A stretch of 12,190 bases of DNA from CAZDRB01 sp964507925. Its GTDB lineage: Bacteria > Patescibacteriota > Microgenomatia > UBA1400 > UBA12108. Below the pieces are notes generated by a model. The model had not been told where the DNA came from. It made no database searches and was given only the letters and a program-made list of their open reading frames with translations. The stretch spans positions 1 through 12,190 of the forward strand of contig CAZDRB010000022.1 in the NCBI GenBank assembly GCA_964507925.1, in the 5' to 3' direction. The translations under genes were made by a program, and so were the position numbers. Positions 1 through 6,146 of the stretch are shown one piece after another; positions within the stretch are counted from its first letter, which is position 1; the number at the start of each line of letters is the position of its first letter.

Positions 1-1
1 C

Positions 2-22
2 CTTATTCTCAAATTCGTTTAA
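2..22 (+). CDS. atpE: Probable C-terminal end of ATP synthase subunit c (partial)
   Basis: Only seven codons are visible, reading LILKFV and then TAA. A hydrophobic end finishing in a Lys-Phe-Val-like tail just before subunit b fits the second transmembrane helix of the Fo c-ring subunit, and the usual gene order a-c-b-delta predicts atpE here. The stop codon overlaps the Shine-Dalgarno of the next gene, which is typical of tight coupling in atp operons. The fragment is too short to identify on its own merits, so the call rests on reading frame plus gene order. Confidence 0.4.
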   Translation, partial: LILKFV

Positions 23-27
23 GGAGG
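21..27 (+). promoter_or_regulatory. Strong Shine-Dalgarno for atpF
   Basis: AAGGAGG lies four bases before the ATG at 32 and overlaps the probable atpE stop. It is the best ribosome binding site in the window and fixes the atpF start. Confidence 0.8.
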
Positions 28-31
28 CTTC

Positions 32-508
32 ATGGAAATCAATATCTGGCAAGTCCTCTTTCAGGCAATCAACTTTGGAGTGATTCTCTTGGTTCTCAAC
101 AAGATCCTCTACAAGCCCGTAATGAAGCTCCTTGATGACCGTGCCAAAAAAATTAATGACGGCATGGTGCAGGCAGACAAAAATCTCAAACAGGCCGAAG
201 AAGCCGAAAAGCTCAAAAAAGCCGAGATTACCAAAGCTCGCAAAGAGGCAAGTGCGATCATTAGAGCAGCCGAGGCTGACGCCAAAAAACAGGCAGACGA
301 AGTCATCGCCAAAGCCAAAGCCAAAGCCAAGGACGAGGCAGAGCGGATTATCAAAAATGCCGAGAGTGAGGTAGTTGCAAAGAACAAGGCCCTCGAAGCA
401 CAGGTTGCCGAGCTCGCAGTTGCCATGGCTCAGCAAGCTCTTGCCGAAACCATAACCAAAGCCGAAGCCGACAAAATTACCAAAAGTATGCTCGCTAAGC
501 TCAAATAA
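32..508 (+). CDS. atpF: F1Fo ATP synthase subunit b
   Basis: Subunit b is the membrane-anchored peripheral stalk that holds F1 against the rotating c-ring. The 158 residues match the family's usual length of about 156. Residues 5-27 form one hydrophobic segment (IWQVLFQAINFGVILLVLNK), followed by the conserved junction LYKPVMKLLDDRAKKI. Residues about 40-130 are almost entirely Ala, Lys and Glu, as expected for the long right-handed coiled coil, and the end (residues about 125-158) is the delta-binding region. A perfect Shine-Dalgarno supports the start. The gene lies between the probable end of atpE and a delta gene that starts three bases after its stop. A 6-bp tandem repeat encodes part of the coiled coil (see 308-331). 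Its partner delta has only the domain that would bind this C-terminus, so the stator contact to F1 may differ from the E. coli arrangement. Confidence 0.95.
   Translation: MEINIWQVLFQAINFGVILLVLNKILYKPVMKLLDDRAKKINDGMVQADKNLKQAEEAEKLKKAEITKARKEASAIIRAAEADAKKQADEVIAKAKAKAKDEAERIIKNAESEVVAKNKALEAQVAELAVAMAQQALAETITKAEADKITKSMLAKLK
308..331 (+). repeat. 6-bp tandem repeat inside atpF
   Basis: GCCAAA occurs three times head to tail, followed by GCCAAG, encoding alternating Ala-Lys in the stalk coiled coil. It is a small perfect microsatellite in a coding region. Any change in unit number would alter stalk length by two residues without shifting the frame. Confidence 0.75.
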
Positions 509-511
509 TAT

Positions 512-727
512 ATGAATGCAATCACGGTTATCTCGTCCAACAAACTAGGAGCTAGCGAGCTCAAGATAGTTGCCAGTATTGCCAAGGACAAGCTTGACGC
601 AACCGGCAAGATTACCAACACGCTCGACAAATCGCTCATCGCCGGAGTAAAAATCATCGGCAATGGTCGAGAACTTGATTTGAGTATTGCAGGCACTCTT
701 GCTCGTATGGGCAAATCGCTAACCTAA
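512..727 (+). CDS. atpH: ATP synthase delta subunit, C-terminal domain only
   Basis: The position between b and alpha, and the ending with DKSLIAGVKI followed by a Leu-Asp-Leu-Ser motif and a GTLARMGKSL tail, match the C-terminal domain of F1 delta (E. coli: DKSVMAGVII, then IDGSVRGRLERL). The whole protein is 71 residues against about 177 in E. coli. Its alignable part begins where the E. coli C-terminal domain begins (about residue 107), so the six-helix N-terminal domain that binds the tops of the alpha subunits is missing. The stop of b is at 506-508 and this ATG is at 512, leaving no room for the missing domain in between. There is no obvious Shine-Dalgarno, so translation is probably coupled to atpF. 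The frame is clean and the C-terminal motifs are kept, which argues for a working minimal delta rather than a decayed one. The family call is fairly sure; the functional reading is inference. Confidence 0.82.
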   Translation: MNAITVISSNKLGASELKIVASIAKDKLDATGKITNTLDKSLIAGVKIIGNGRELDLSIAGTLARMGKSLT

Positions 728-744
728 CTGGAGACTTTAAAAGT

Positions 745-2283
745 ATGGCCAAAAAATCACAAAATCTTAACTTGTCGAATGAGCTTATCCAAAAACTCTC
801 GCGCTACAAGGATGCGCCGGTCACAAAGAGCATTGGCTATATCGAGAGCCTCGGTGACGGTGTTGCCATGATTTCTGGTCTCAAGGATTGTCAAATGAGC
901 GAGCTCCTCCTTTTCCCTGGAGACACTTATGGTCTTGCACTTTCGCTCTTGACTGACCAGATCGGAGCAGTCTTACTTTCAGACTTTAAACACCTTAAAG
1001 AGGGCGATCCTGTCGAGACCACTGGTCGTGTTCTCTCCGTTCCAGTTGGCCCTGAGTTCTTGGGTCGCGTCGTTGACGCGCTCGCAAGACCATTAGACGG
1101 CAAGCCAGCTCCCGAACCAGTCGAGATCTATCCAGTTGAGCGTATCGCCTCTGGCGTTATCGCCCGTCAACACGTCAGCCAGCCAGTTCAAACTGGGATT
1201 ATCGCCGTCGACTCAATGATCCCGGTTGGTCGGGGACAGCGCGAGCTAATTATCGGCGACAAAAGTATCGGCAAAAGTAGCGTCGCGATCACAACAATCA
1301 TCAATCAAAAGCACGAAAACCTCAAGTGTATCTACGTCGTGATCGGCCAAAAACGCTCATTTGTCGCTCAGCTCATCAACACCTTAGAGTCCTACGGAGC
1401 TATGGAGTACACGACCGTTGTCGCTGCTACCGCCTCCGACCCTGCCTCAATGCAGTTTTTGGCTCCCTATACAGGAGCTGCGCTCGGCGAGTACTACGCG
1501 ATGAATGGTCAAGACGCCCTCATTGTCTATGACGACCTGAGTAAACATGCTTGGGCCTACCGTGAGCTCTCTCTTCTTCTCCGCCGCCCATCTGGTCGCG
1601 AGGCCTACCCAGGCGACGTCTTCTATCTCCACTCACGCCTCCTTGAGCGTGCCTGCCGCCTAAACAAGGATTACGGTGGAGGCTCCTTGACCGCGCTTCC
1701 AATCATCGAGACTCAAGCGGGTGACGTCTCGGCCTATATCCCAACCAACGTCATTAGTATTACGGACGGTCAGATTTATTTAGAATCAGACCTCTTTAAC
1801 TCTGGCTTCAAGCCCGCGATCAACTCCGGTCTCTCCGTCTCTCGTGTCGGAGGCGATGCCCAGATCAAAGCCATGAAAAAAGTTGCTGGACGCCTCCGCC
1901 TCGACCTCGCTCAGTACCGCGAACTAGCGGCCTTCGCCCAGTTTGCCTCGGATCTCGACGCCAAAACCAAGGCTCAGCTCGACAAGGGGTCACGGGTATC
2001 CGAAATTCTTAAGCAAGGTTGGGACGAACCTCTCGAGGTTGCCAAACAAGTTGCTCTCATTTGGACAGTTACCGAGGGACACGCGGACTTGATTGAGCTC
2101 TCCCGCATGGCTGACTGGAAAAAGCTCTACCTTGATTATCTGGACACTGCCGCAGGTCAAAAACTTTGTCAAGCGATCAAAAAAGAAGGCAATCTCACCG
2201 ACGATATCTTGAGTCTCCTCAAAAAAACCGCCGAAGCCGTTCTTGACTCCGCCACTCACTTGCAAAAACAAGACGAGGCATAA
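745..2283 (+). CDS. atpA: F1 ATP synthase subunit alpha
   Basis: Alpha forms the non-catalytic nucleotide sites of the F1 hexamer and supplies the arginine finger to the catalytic beta sites. At 512 residues it matches the family (513 in E. coli). It has an N-terminal helix (NELIQKLSRY, near residues 12-21), a beta-barrel domain to about residue 95, a nucleotide-binding domain containing AVDSMIPVGRGQRELIIGD, and a C-terminal helical domain. The arginine finger is R367 in SVSRVGG, and the signature PIIETQAGDVSAYIPTNVIS is present. The P-loop (residues 171-178) reads GDKSIGKS rather than the common GDRQTGKT; lysine and a hydroxyl residue are kept. The start follows TGGAGA at 729-734 by ten bases. 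The gene is flanked by the delta and gamma genes in normal operon order. Identification is secure. Confidence 0.98.
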   Translation: MAKKSQNLNLSNELIQKLSRYKDAPVTKSIGYIESLGDGVAMISGLKDCQMSELLLFPGDTYGLALSLLTDQIGAVLLSDFKHLKEGDPVETTGRVLSVPVGPEFLGRVVDALARPLDGKPAPEPVEIYPVERIASGVIARQHVSQPVQTGIIAVDSMIPVGRGQRELIIGDKSIGKSSVAITTIINQKHENLKCIYVVIGQKRSFVAQLINTLESYGAMEYTTVVAATASDPASMQFLAPYTGAALGEYYAMNGQDALIVYDDLSKHAWAYRELSLLLRRPSGREAYPGDVFYLHSRLLERACRLNKDYGGGSLTALPIIETQAGDVSAYIPTNVISITDGQIYLESDLFNSGFKPAINSGLSVSRVGGDAQIKAMKKVAGRLRLDLAQYRELAAFAQFASDLDAKTKAQLDKGSRVSEILKQGWDEPLEVAKQVALIWTVTEGHADLIELSRMADWKKLYLDYLDTAAGQKLCQAIKKEGNLTDDILSLLKKTAEAVLDSATHLQKQDEA

Positions 2284-2286
2284 TCT

Positions 2287-3144
2287 ATGGCTAGCCTCAC
2301 AGGTATCAGGCGTCGTATCAAGTCAGCTAAAAACATTGCGCAAATTACTCGCGCGATGGAAATGGTCTCTGCCTCCAAAATGAAAAAGGCCCAGGAGGCC
2401 GCGCTCAACACTCGACCCTTTACCGACAAACTCGAAGAAATCCTCAGGCGGCTCTCAGGTGGCAGTATCGCAAGTTCACATCCCTTAGCTCAGGTCAGAC
2501 CAGAAAAAAATATACTCGTCATCCTCAGTAGTACGACCAAAGGCCTCTGTGGAGGCCTAAATGTCAATCTTTATCGAGCCTACCGCGAACTAGTAGACTC
2601 AAAGCCTGGTGCTAATTTTTCTGTAATCGCCCTTGGCACCAAAGCCAAGTGGGTCGTACCAGGACGTGATGTTCCTCTAGTTGCCAAGTTTAGCGAGCTT
2701 GGTGAAAGAGTTTCATTTATGGACACGAGATCAGTTTCTCGCTTTGTCATGGATAGCTTTTTGCAAGAACAGATTGATAGCGTCTACATGCTCTACCCCA
2801 AGTTCTTGACTACACTAACTAACGAAGTTACCGCTCACAAAATCTTACCTATTGCCCCAACTGAACTGGTCGACTCCTCCTCTCACGTGGACTATACAAT
2901 CGAACCGAGCCCAGAGAGCTTGATCTCAACCCTTATGCCCTACCAACTAGAAATGATTGTGTATCAGCTCCTGCTTGAGTCTCGCGCTACCGAGCACTCA
3001 GCGAGGATGGTCGCCATGAAAAGCGCCTCCGACAACGCCCGTGACCTCATCGGGAGCTTAACCCTAGACTACAACCAGGCTCGACAGAGTCAGGTCACAA
3101 ACGAACTCTTAGACGTCACCACCGCGAGAATGGCGCTAGAGTAA
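2287..3144 (+). CDS. atpG: F1 ATP synthase subunit gamma
   Basis: Gamma is the central rotating shaft that couples the c-ring to conformational change in the alpha/beta hexamer. The 285 residues are near the 287 of E. coli. The N-terminal helix carries the family signature (GIRRRIKSAKNIAQITRAME, residues 6-25), the middle has KGLCGGLNVNLYR, and the C-terminal helix carries HSARMVAMKSASDNARDLI and ends in NELLDVTTARMA. The two terminal helices form the coiled coil inside the hexamer. The ATG lies three bases after the atpA stop with only a weak purine stretch (GACGAGG) before it, so translational coupling to atpA is likely. No truncation or odd residue was noticed. Confidence 0.97.
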   Translation: MASLTGIRRRIKSAKNIAQITRAMEMVSASKMKKAQEAALNTRPFTDKLEEILRRLSGGSIASSHPLAQVRPEKNILVILSSTTKGLCGGLNVNLYRAYRELVDSKPGANFSVIALGTKAKWVVPGRDVPLVAKFSELGERVSFMDTRSVSRFVMDSFLQEQIDSVYMLYPKFLTTLTNEVTAHKILPIAPTELVDSSSHVDYTIEPSPESLISTLMPYQLEMIVYQLLLESRATEHSARMVAMKSASDNARDLIGSLTLDYNQARQSQVTNELLDVTTARMALE

Positions 3145-3179
3145 AACCAGACAACATAATATATAATGAGGAGAAAAGT

Positions 3180-4589
3180 ATGCAAAAATTAACTCAAAAA
3201 CTAGGCAAAATTACTCAGATCGTCTCGGTCGTCGTTGACGTCCAATTCGAAGGTCATATTCCCGCAATCTACTCAGCTTTAAAAGTTAAAAAAGCAGACG
3301 GAGGCACTGTAGTTCTCGAAGTTGCAAGTATCTTAGGAGACGGCGTTGTCAGGACAATCGCCATGGATACAACCGACGGACTTAGGCGCGGTTTAGAAGT
3401 CGAGGACACCGGCGCTCCAATCAGCGTTCCAGTTGGGGAGGACTCGCTTGGGCGCATTTTTAACGTTCTTGGTGAACCAATTGACAACAAAGGGCCTGTC
3501 AAAGCAAAGCGCTATGACCCCATTCACCGGGGAGCTCCTACTCTCGCCGAGCAATCATCCGTCCCCTCAATCCTCGAGACTGGGATCAAGGTGGTTGATC
3601 TGATCGCCCCCTTTGCTCGTGGAGGCAAGGTTGCAGCGTTCGGAGGAGCAGGTACTGGCAAGACGGTTATTATGCAGGAGCTGATCCGTAACATCGCCGA
3701 GGAACACTCCGGTCACTCTGTTTTTGCTGGAGTTGGAGAGCGTACCCGCGAAGGCAACGATCTCTACCATGAAATGTCTGAATCTGGGGTTATCAAAAAC
3801 ACGACCATGGTTTTTGGACAAATGAACGAGCCACCTGGTGCTCGCCTTCGGGTCGCCCTTACTGGGCTAACATTTGCCGAGTATTTCCGCGACGAAAAGG
3901 GCGAGGACGTTCTCCTCTTCATCGACAATATCTTCCGCTTTAGCCAAGCTGGCTCCGAGGTCTCGGCACTCCTTGGTCGTATTCCCTCGGCCGTCGGCTA
4001 TCAACCCAATCTTGCAACCGAAATGGCCGCTCTACAAGAGCGAATCACAAGTACCAAAAAGGGGAGTATCACCTCGTTCCAAGCAGTTTACGTGCCAGCC
4101 GACGACTATACTGATCCAGCTCCTGCTACCACCTTCGCCCATCTCGACTCAACTATTGCGCTCGACCGGGCACTTGTAGAGCAGGCACTCTATCCAGCCG
4201 TTGATCCCCTGACGAGTAACAGTAAGATGCTCTCCGCAGACATTGTCGGCGATGAGCACTACGAGGTTGCCCGAGCCGTCCAAAAGACGCTCCAGAGATA
4301 CAAGGATCTTCAAGACATTATCGCGATTCTTGGTATCGACGAGCTCTCCGACGAAGACAAGCTCGTCGTGGCTCGTGCCCGCAAGATCCAGCGCTTCTTG
4401 ACCCAGCCATTCTTTGTCGCCGAGCAGTTTACCAGTATTCCTGGCGCCTACGTCAAGGTTGAGGATACCATCAAGGGCTTTAAGATGATTATCTCAGGAG
4501 AACTTGATCACGTCCCCGAACAAGATTTTTACATGAAGGGGAACATTGACGAAGTTCTTGCCGATTACGAGAAGGAAAAAAGTAAATAG
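3180..4589 (+). CDS. atpD: F1 ATP synthase subunit beta (catalytic)
   Basis: Beta carries the catalytic ATP sites on the cytoplasmic F1 head. The 469 residues match the family (460-470). The Walker A loop is GGAGTGKT at residues 155-162 (K161, T162). The catalytic glutamate is E187 in GVGERTREGNDLY, and Walker B lies in DVLLFIDNIFRFSQAGSEVSA. The nucleotide-binding ALYPAVDPL stretch and the DELSDEDK motif, expected to contact gamma, are also present. All expected catalytic residues are visible, unlike the altered P-loop of alpha. The start is set by GAGGAGA (3168-3174), six bases before the ATG. Its TAG stop at 4587-4589 falls inside a degenerate 7-bp repeat and is evidence that TAG is a true stop in this genome. 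Confidence 0.98.
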   Translation: MQKLTQKLGKITQIVSVVVDVQFEGHIPAIYSALKVKKADGGTVVLEVASILGDGVVRTIAMDTTDGLRRGLEVEDTGAPISVPVGEDSLGRIFNVLGEPIDNKGPVKAKRYDPIHRGAPTLAEQSSVPSILETGIKVVDLIAPFARGGKVAAFGGAGTGKTVIMQELIRNIAEEHSGHSVFAGVGERTREGNDLYHEMSESGVIKNTTMVFGQMNEPPGARLRVALTGLTFAEYFRDEKGEDVLLFIDNIFRFSQAGSEVSALLGRIPSAVGYQPNLATEMAALQERITSTKKGSITSFQAVYVPADDYTDPAPATTFAHLDSTIALDRALVEQALYPAVDPLTSNSKMLSADIVGDEHYEVARAVQKTLQRYKDLQDIIAILGIDELSDEDKLVVARARKIQRFLTQPFFVAEQFTSIPGAYVKVEDTIKGFKMIISGELDHVPEQDFYMKGNIDEVLADYEKEKSK

Positions 4590-4638
4590 TTAATAGTTCA
4601 TAGCATATAGCTATTAGCCATCAACCATTAACCATGAA
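4583..4638 (+). repeat. Degenerate heptanucleotide tandem array spanning the atpD stop and atpC start
   Basis: Eight consecutive 7-base units can be laid out: TAAATAG, TTAATAG, TTCATAG, CATATAG, CTATTAG, CCATCAA, CCATTAA, CCATGAA. Position 6 is always A, the first base is always a pyrimidine and the last is a purine. The first five units share a TAG end, and the last three share a CCAT start with an AA end, so the array drifts from one motif to the other. Unit one contains the atpD stop and unit eight the atpC ATG. The 44-base spacer has no Shine-Dalgarno. Its first 12 bases from 4584 recur exactly at 5103-5114. Confidence 0.65.
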
Positions 4639-5062
4639 CAAATTGCTCACTCTAGACATCGTCACTCAGGAAAAAAGACTTTTAACCGAAGAGGCTAAGA
4701 GTTTGACAATCGAGACCGTCGACGGCGAGATCACAATTCTGCCAGGTCATACTCCACTCTTAACTAGACTATCAGAAGGAATTTGTCGTTATCTCACAAC
4801 CAAAGACAAAGAGGAAACGGTCGTGATCTTTGGCGGTTTTCTCGAAGTATCGGCATCCGGTAAAGTCAGCATCCTCGCCGACTCCGCAGTACGCGCCGAA
4901 GACCTCGACCAGGCCAAGCTTGAGCAAGCAAGAAAAGAAGCCGAGGAAACTCTCAAAGACAAGACCAAGCAGCTCGAGTTTGCCCAGGCAGAGGCAGCGC
5001 TCAAAAGGACTTGGTTGGAGCTCAAAGCCGTCAACAAAAAATCCCGCCACGCCCAAAATTAA
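4634..5062 (+). CDS. atpC: F1 ATP synthase subunit epsilon
   Basis: Epsilon sits on gamma at the foot of the central stalk; its C-terminal helices can restrain ATP hydrolysis. The 142 residues match the family. The N-terminal beta-sandwich (residues 1-85) includes LDIVTQEKRLLTEEAKSL, the near-invariant GEITILPGHTPLLTRL and FGGFLEVSASGKVSILAD. From about residue 88 a Glu/Lys/Ala-rich two-helix hairpin follows, with ALKRTWLELKAV near the end. It is last in the atp operon, as usual. The start is the only ATG that gives a full N-terminus, yet it has no Shine-Dalgarno and lies in the last unit of the heptamer array. Translation may be coupled to atpD or start on an unstructured AT-rich leader; the sequence does not settle which. 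Confidence 0.95.
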   Translation: MNKLLTLDIVTQEKRLLTEEAKSLTIETVDGEITILPGHTPLLTRLSEGICRYLTTKDKEETVVIFGGFLEVSASGKVSILADSAVRAEDLDQAKLEQARKEAEETLKDKTKQLEFAQAEAALKRTWLELKAVNKKSRHAQN

Positions 5063-5100
5063 CCTGTCCTGAGCTCGCCGAAGGATTTGCCTTTCGTTCG
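5063..5100 (+). repeat. REP-like intergenic element with hairpin
   Basis: The spacer after atpC opens with CCTGTCCTGAG followed by CTCGCCGAAGGA, whose reverse complement has the form of the CTTCG...CTCAGGACAGG repeats often scattered between bacterial genes. CGAAGG (5079-5084) can pair with CCTTTCG (5090-5096), with one bulged T, around the loop ATTTG, and outer CCGAA/TTCGG pairing is an alternative. No T-tract follows, so it is not a canonical intrinsic terminator, although it could stabilise the 3' end of the atp mRNA. Copy number elsewhere cannot be seen from this window. Confidence 0.5.
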
Positions 5101-5121
5101 GGAAATAGTTAATATCAAGAT

Positions 5122-5595
5122 ATGACTCGAGTTCTTGGCATCGATCCCGGTACTCACCGCCTCGGGTGGGGCATAGTAGATGGTATTCCATCAAAATCCG
5201 TTCTTGTAGACTGCGGAATTATAGAAATGCCCAAAAACACAAAGCCTGGAGAGTACTTAACCAAGATTCATAATGAACTAGTCAAACTTCTTCAAAAATA
5301 CGAGCCCAAAAAGGTCGGCCTAGAAGCGCTATTTTTTCAAAAAAACACAAAAACCGCCCTTTCCGTTGCCGAGGCGCGTGGCGTGATTATCCTCACCCTC
5401 GCAGAGTTTGGTCTCTCCCCAGTCGAACTCTCCCCAAACACGATCAAGTCTTGTGTTGCCGGATCAGGCTCAGCTGGCAAAAGCGAGGTCGAGCGTATGG
5501 TAGGATTACTCTTGAAATTAAATACTAAAACTCTCTTAGACGACACAACCGATGCACTCGCAGTCGCCCTAACTGCTCAGGTACACAATCTATGA
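5122..5595 (+). CDS. ruvC: Holliday junction resolvase RuvC
   Basis: RuvC is the metal-dependent endonuclease that cuts Holliday junctions after RuvAB branch migration. The 157 residues are slightly shorter than E. coli (173). It has an RNase H fold with the start VLGIDPGTHRLGWGIV. The acidic catalytic set is D8, E68 (in VGLEALFF), D141 and D144 (in DDTTDALAVAL). The basic residues K109 and K120 in the SPNTIKSCVAGSGSAGK segment, and the aromatic pair F71/F72, also match the family, so the enzyme looks intact. Its stop overlaps the ruvA start by four bases (ATGA). No usable Shine-Dalgarno is seen: GGGAA at 5100-5104 is too far away. The start is fixed by the need for the first beta strand. Confidence 0.95.
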   Translation: MTRVLGIDPGTHRLGWGIVDGIPSKSVLVDCGIIEMPKNTKPGEYLTKIHNELVKLLQKYEPKKVGLEALFFQKNTKTALSVAEARGVIILTLAEFGLSPVELSPNTIKSCVAGSGSAGKSEVERMVGLLLKLNTKTLLDDTTDALAVALTAQVHNL

Positions 5596-6146
5596 TTGCA
5601 AAACTAACAGGGACACTTGACTCACACACTCCGGACGGAGCCATAATCGAGGTTGAGGGAATTGGTTACGAAGTTATTGGCCAGTGGCTAGGCAAGCATC
5701 CTCTAGGCAAAAAGATCGAAGTTTTCACCTACAACTACCTCGAAAATCAAGTAGTTCCTCGTCTCATTGCCTGCGAGTCTATGCAAGCCAAAAATCTCTT
5801 GCTTGAACTCATTAGTGTCTCGGGAGTCGGCCCAAAGCTAGGAAGAAAAATTCTGGACTCGATTTCTCCTCAGGAGCTCATGACTGCAATCACCTCACAG
5901 GATCTTGATACGCTCACGAGCATCAAAGGTCTAGGCAAAAAAACTGCCCAAAAAATAATTCTCGAGCTCGGCAAGACCCTGGTCGAGACCACAACTTCCG
6001 CCCACACATACATCTACGACGCGCTCAGAGAGCTATCGTTTGAAAAACGCGAGATCGAACAAGCGATCGTGAGCCTCGACTTAACTGGTCTGAGCGAGTC
6101 ACAAGCCTTAGGTGAGGTACTCAAAAAACTCGGGAGGGCCAAATGA
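5592..6146 (+). CDS. ruvA: Holliday junction branch migration protein RuvA
   Basis: RuvA binds the four-way junction as a tetramer and loads RuvB. The 184 residues compare with 203 in E. coli. The N-terminal OB-fold domain covers residues 1-62 (VEGIGYEV). Two helix-hairpin-helix motifs follow, with GVG at 78-80 (SVSGVGPKLGRKIL) and GLG at 113-115 (IKGLGKKTAQKI). A short linker leads to the RuvB-binding domain III at about residues 143-184. After VFT the segment reads YNYLENQVVPRLIACES where E. coli has HFVVREDAQLLYGF. The acidic-pin pair Glu55-Asp56 therefore appears as Asn52-Gln53, and LYGF is replaced by RLIAC. The gene overlaps both ruvC and ruvB by four bases, so the three are co-translated. 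The family is certain; the pin change is read from hand alignment. Confidence 0.93.
   Translation: MIAKLTGTLDSHTPDGAIIEVEGIGYEVIGQWLGKHPLGKKIEVFTYNYLENQVVPRLIACESMQAKNLLLELISVSGVGPKLGRKILDSISPQELMTAITSQDLDTLTSIKGLGKKTAQKIILELGKTLVETTTSAHTYIYDALRELSFEKREIEQAIVSLDLTGLSESQALGEVLKKLGRAK

Noticed and set aside
109..426. Minus-strand open frame antisense to atpF
   Set aside because: Ala/Ser-rich translation that merely mirrors the biased coiled-coil codons of subunit b.
3162..3167. TATAAT before atpD as an internal promoter
   Set aside because: No TTGACA-like box lies 16-18 bases upstream; the spacer is simply AT-rich and inside an operon.
5079..5096. Intrinsic terminator after atpC
   Set aside because: The hairpin has a bulge and is not followed by a T-tract.
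4772..5194. Minus-strand open frame of about 140 codons across atpC and ruvC
   Set aside because: It lies antisense to two clearly conserved genes, has no recognisable family motif, and part of it is just the REP-like repeat read in reverse.
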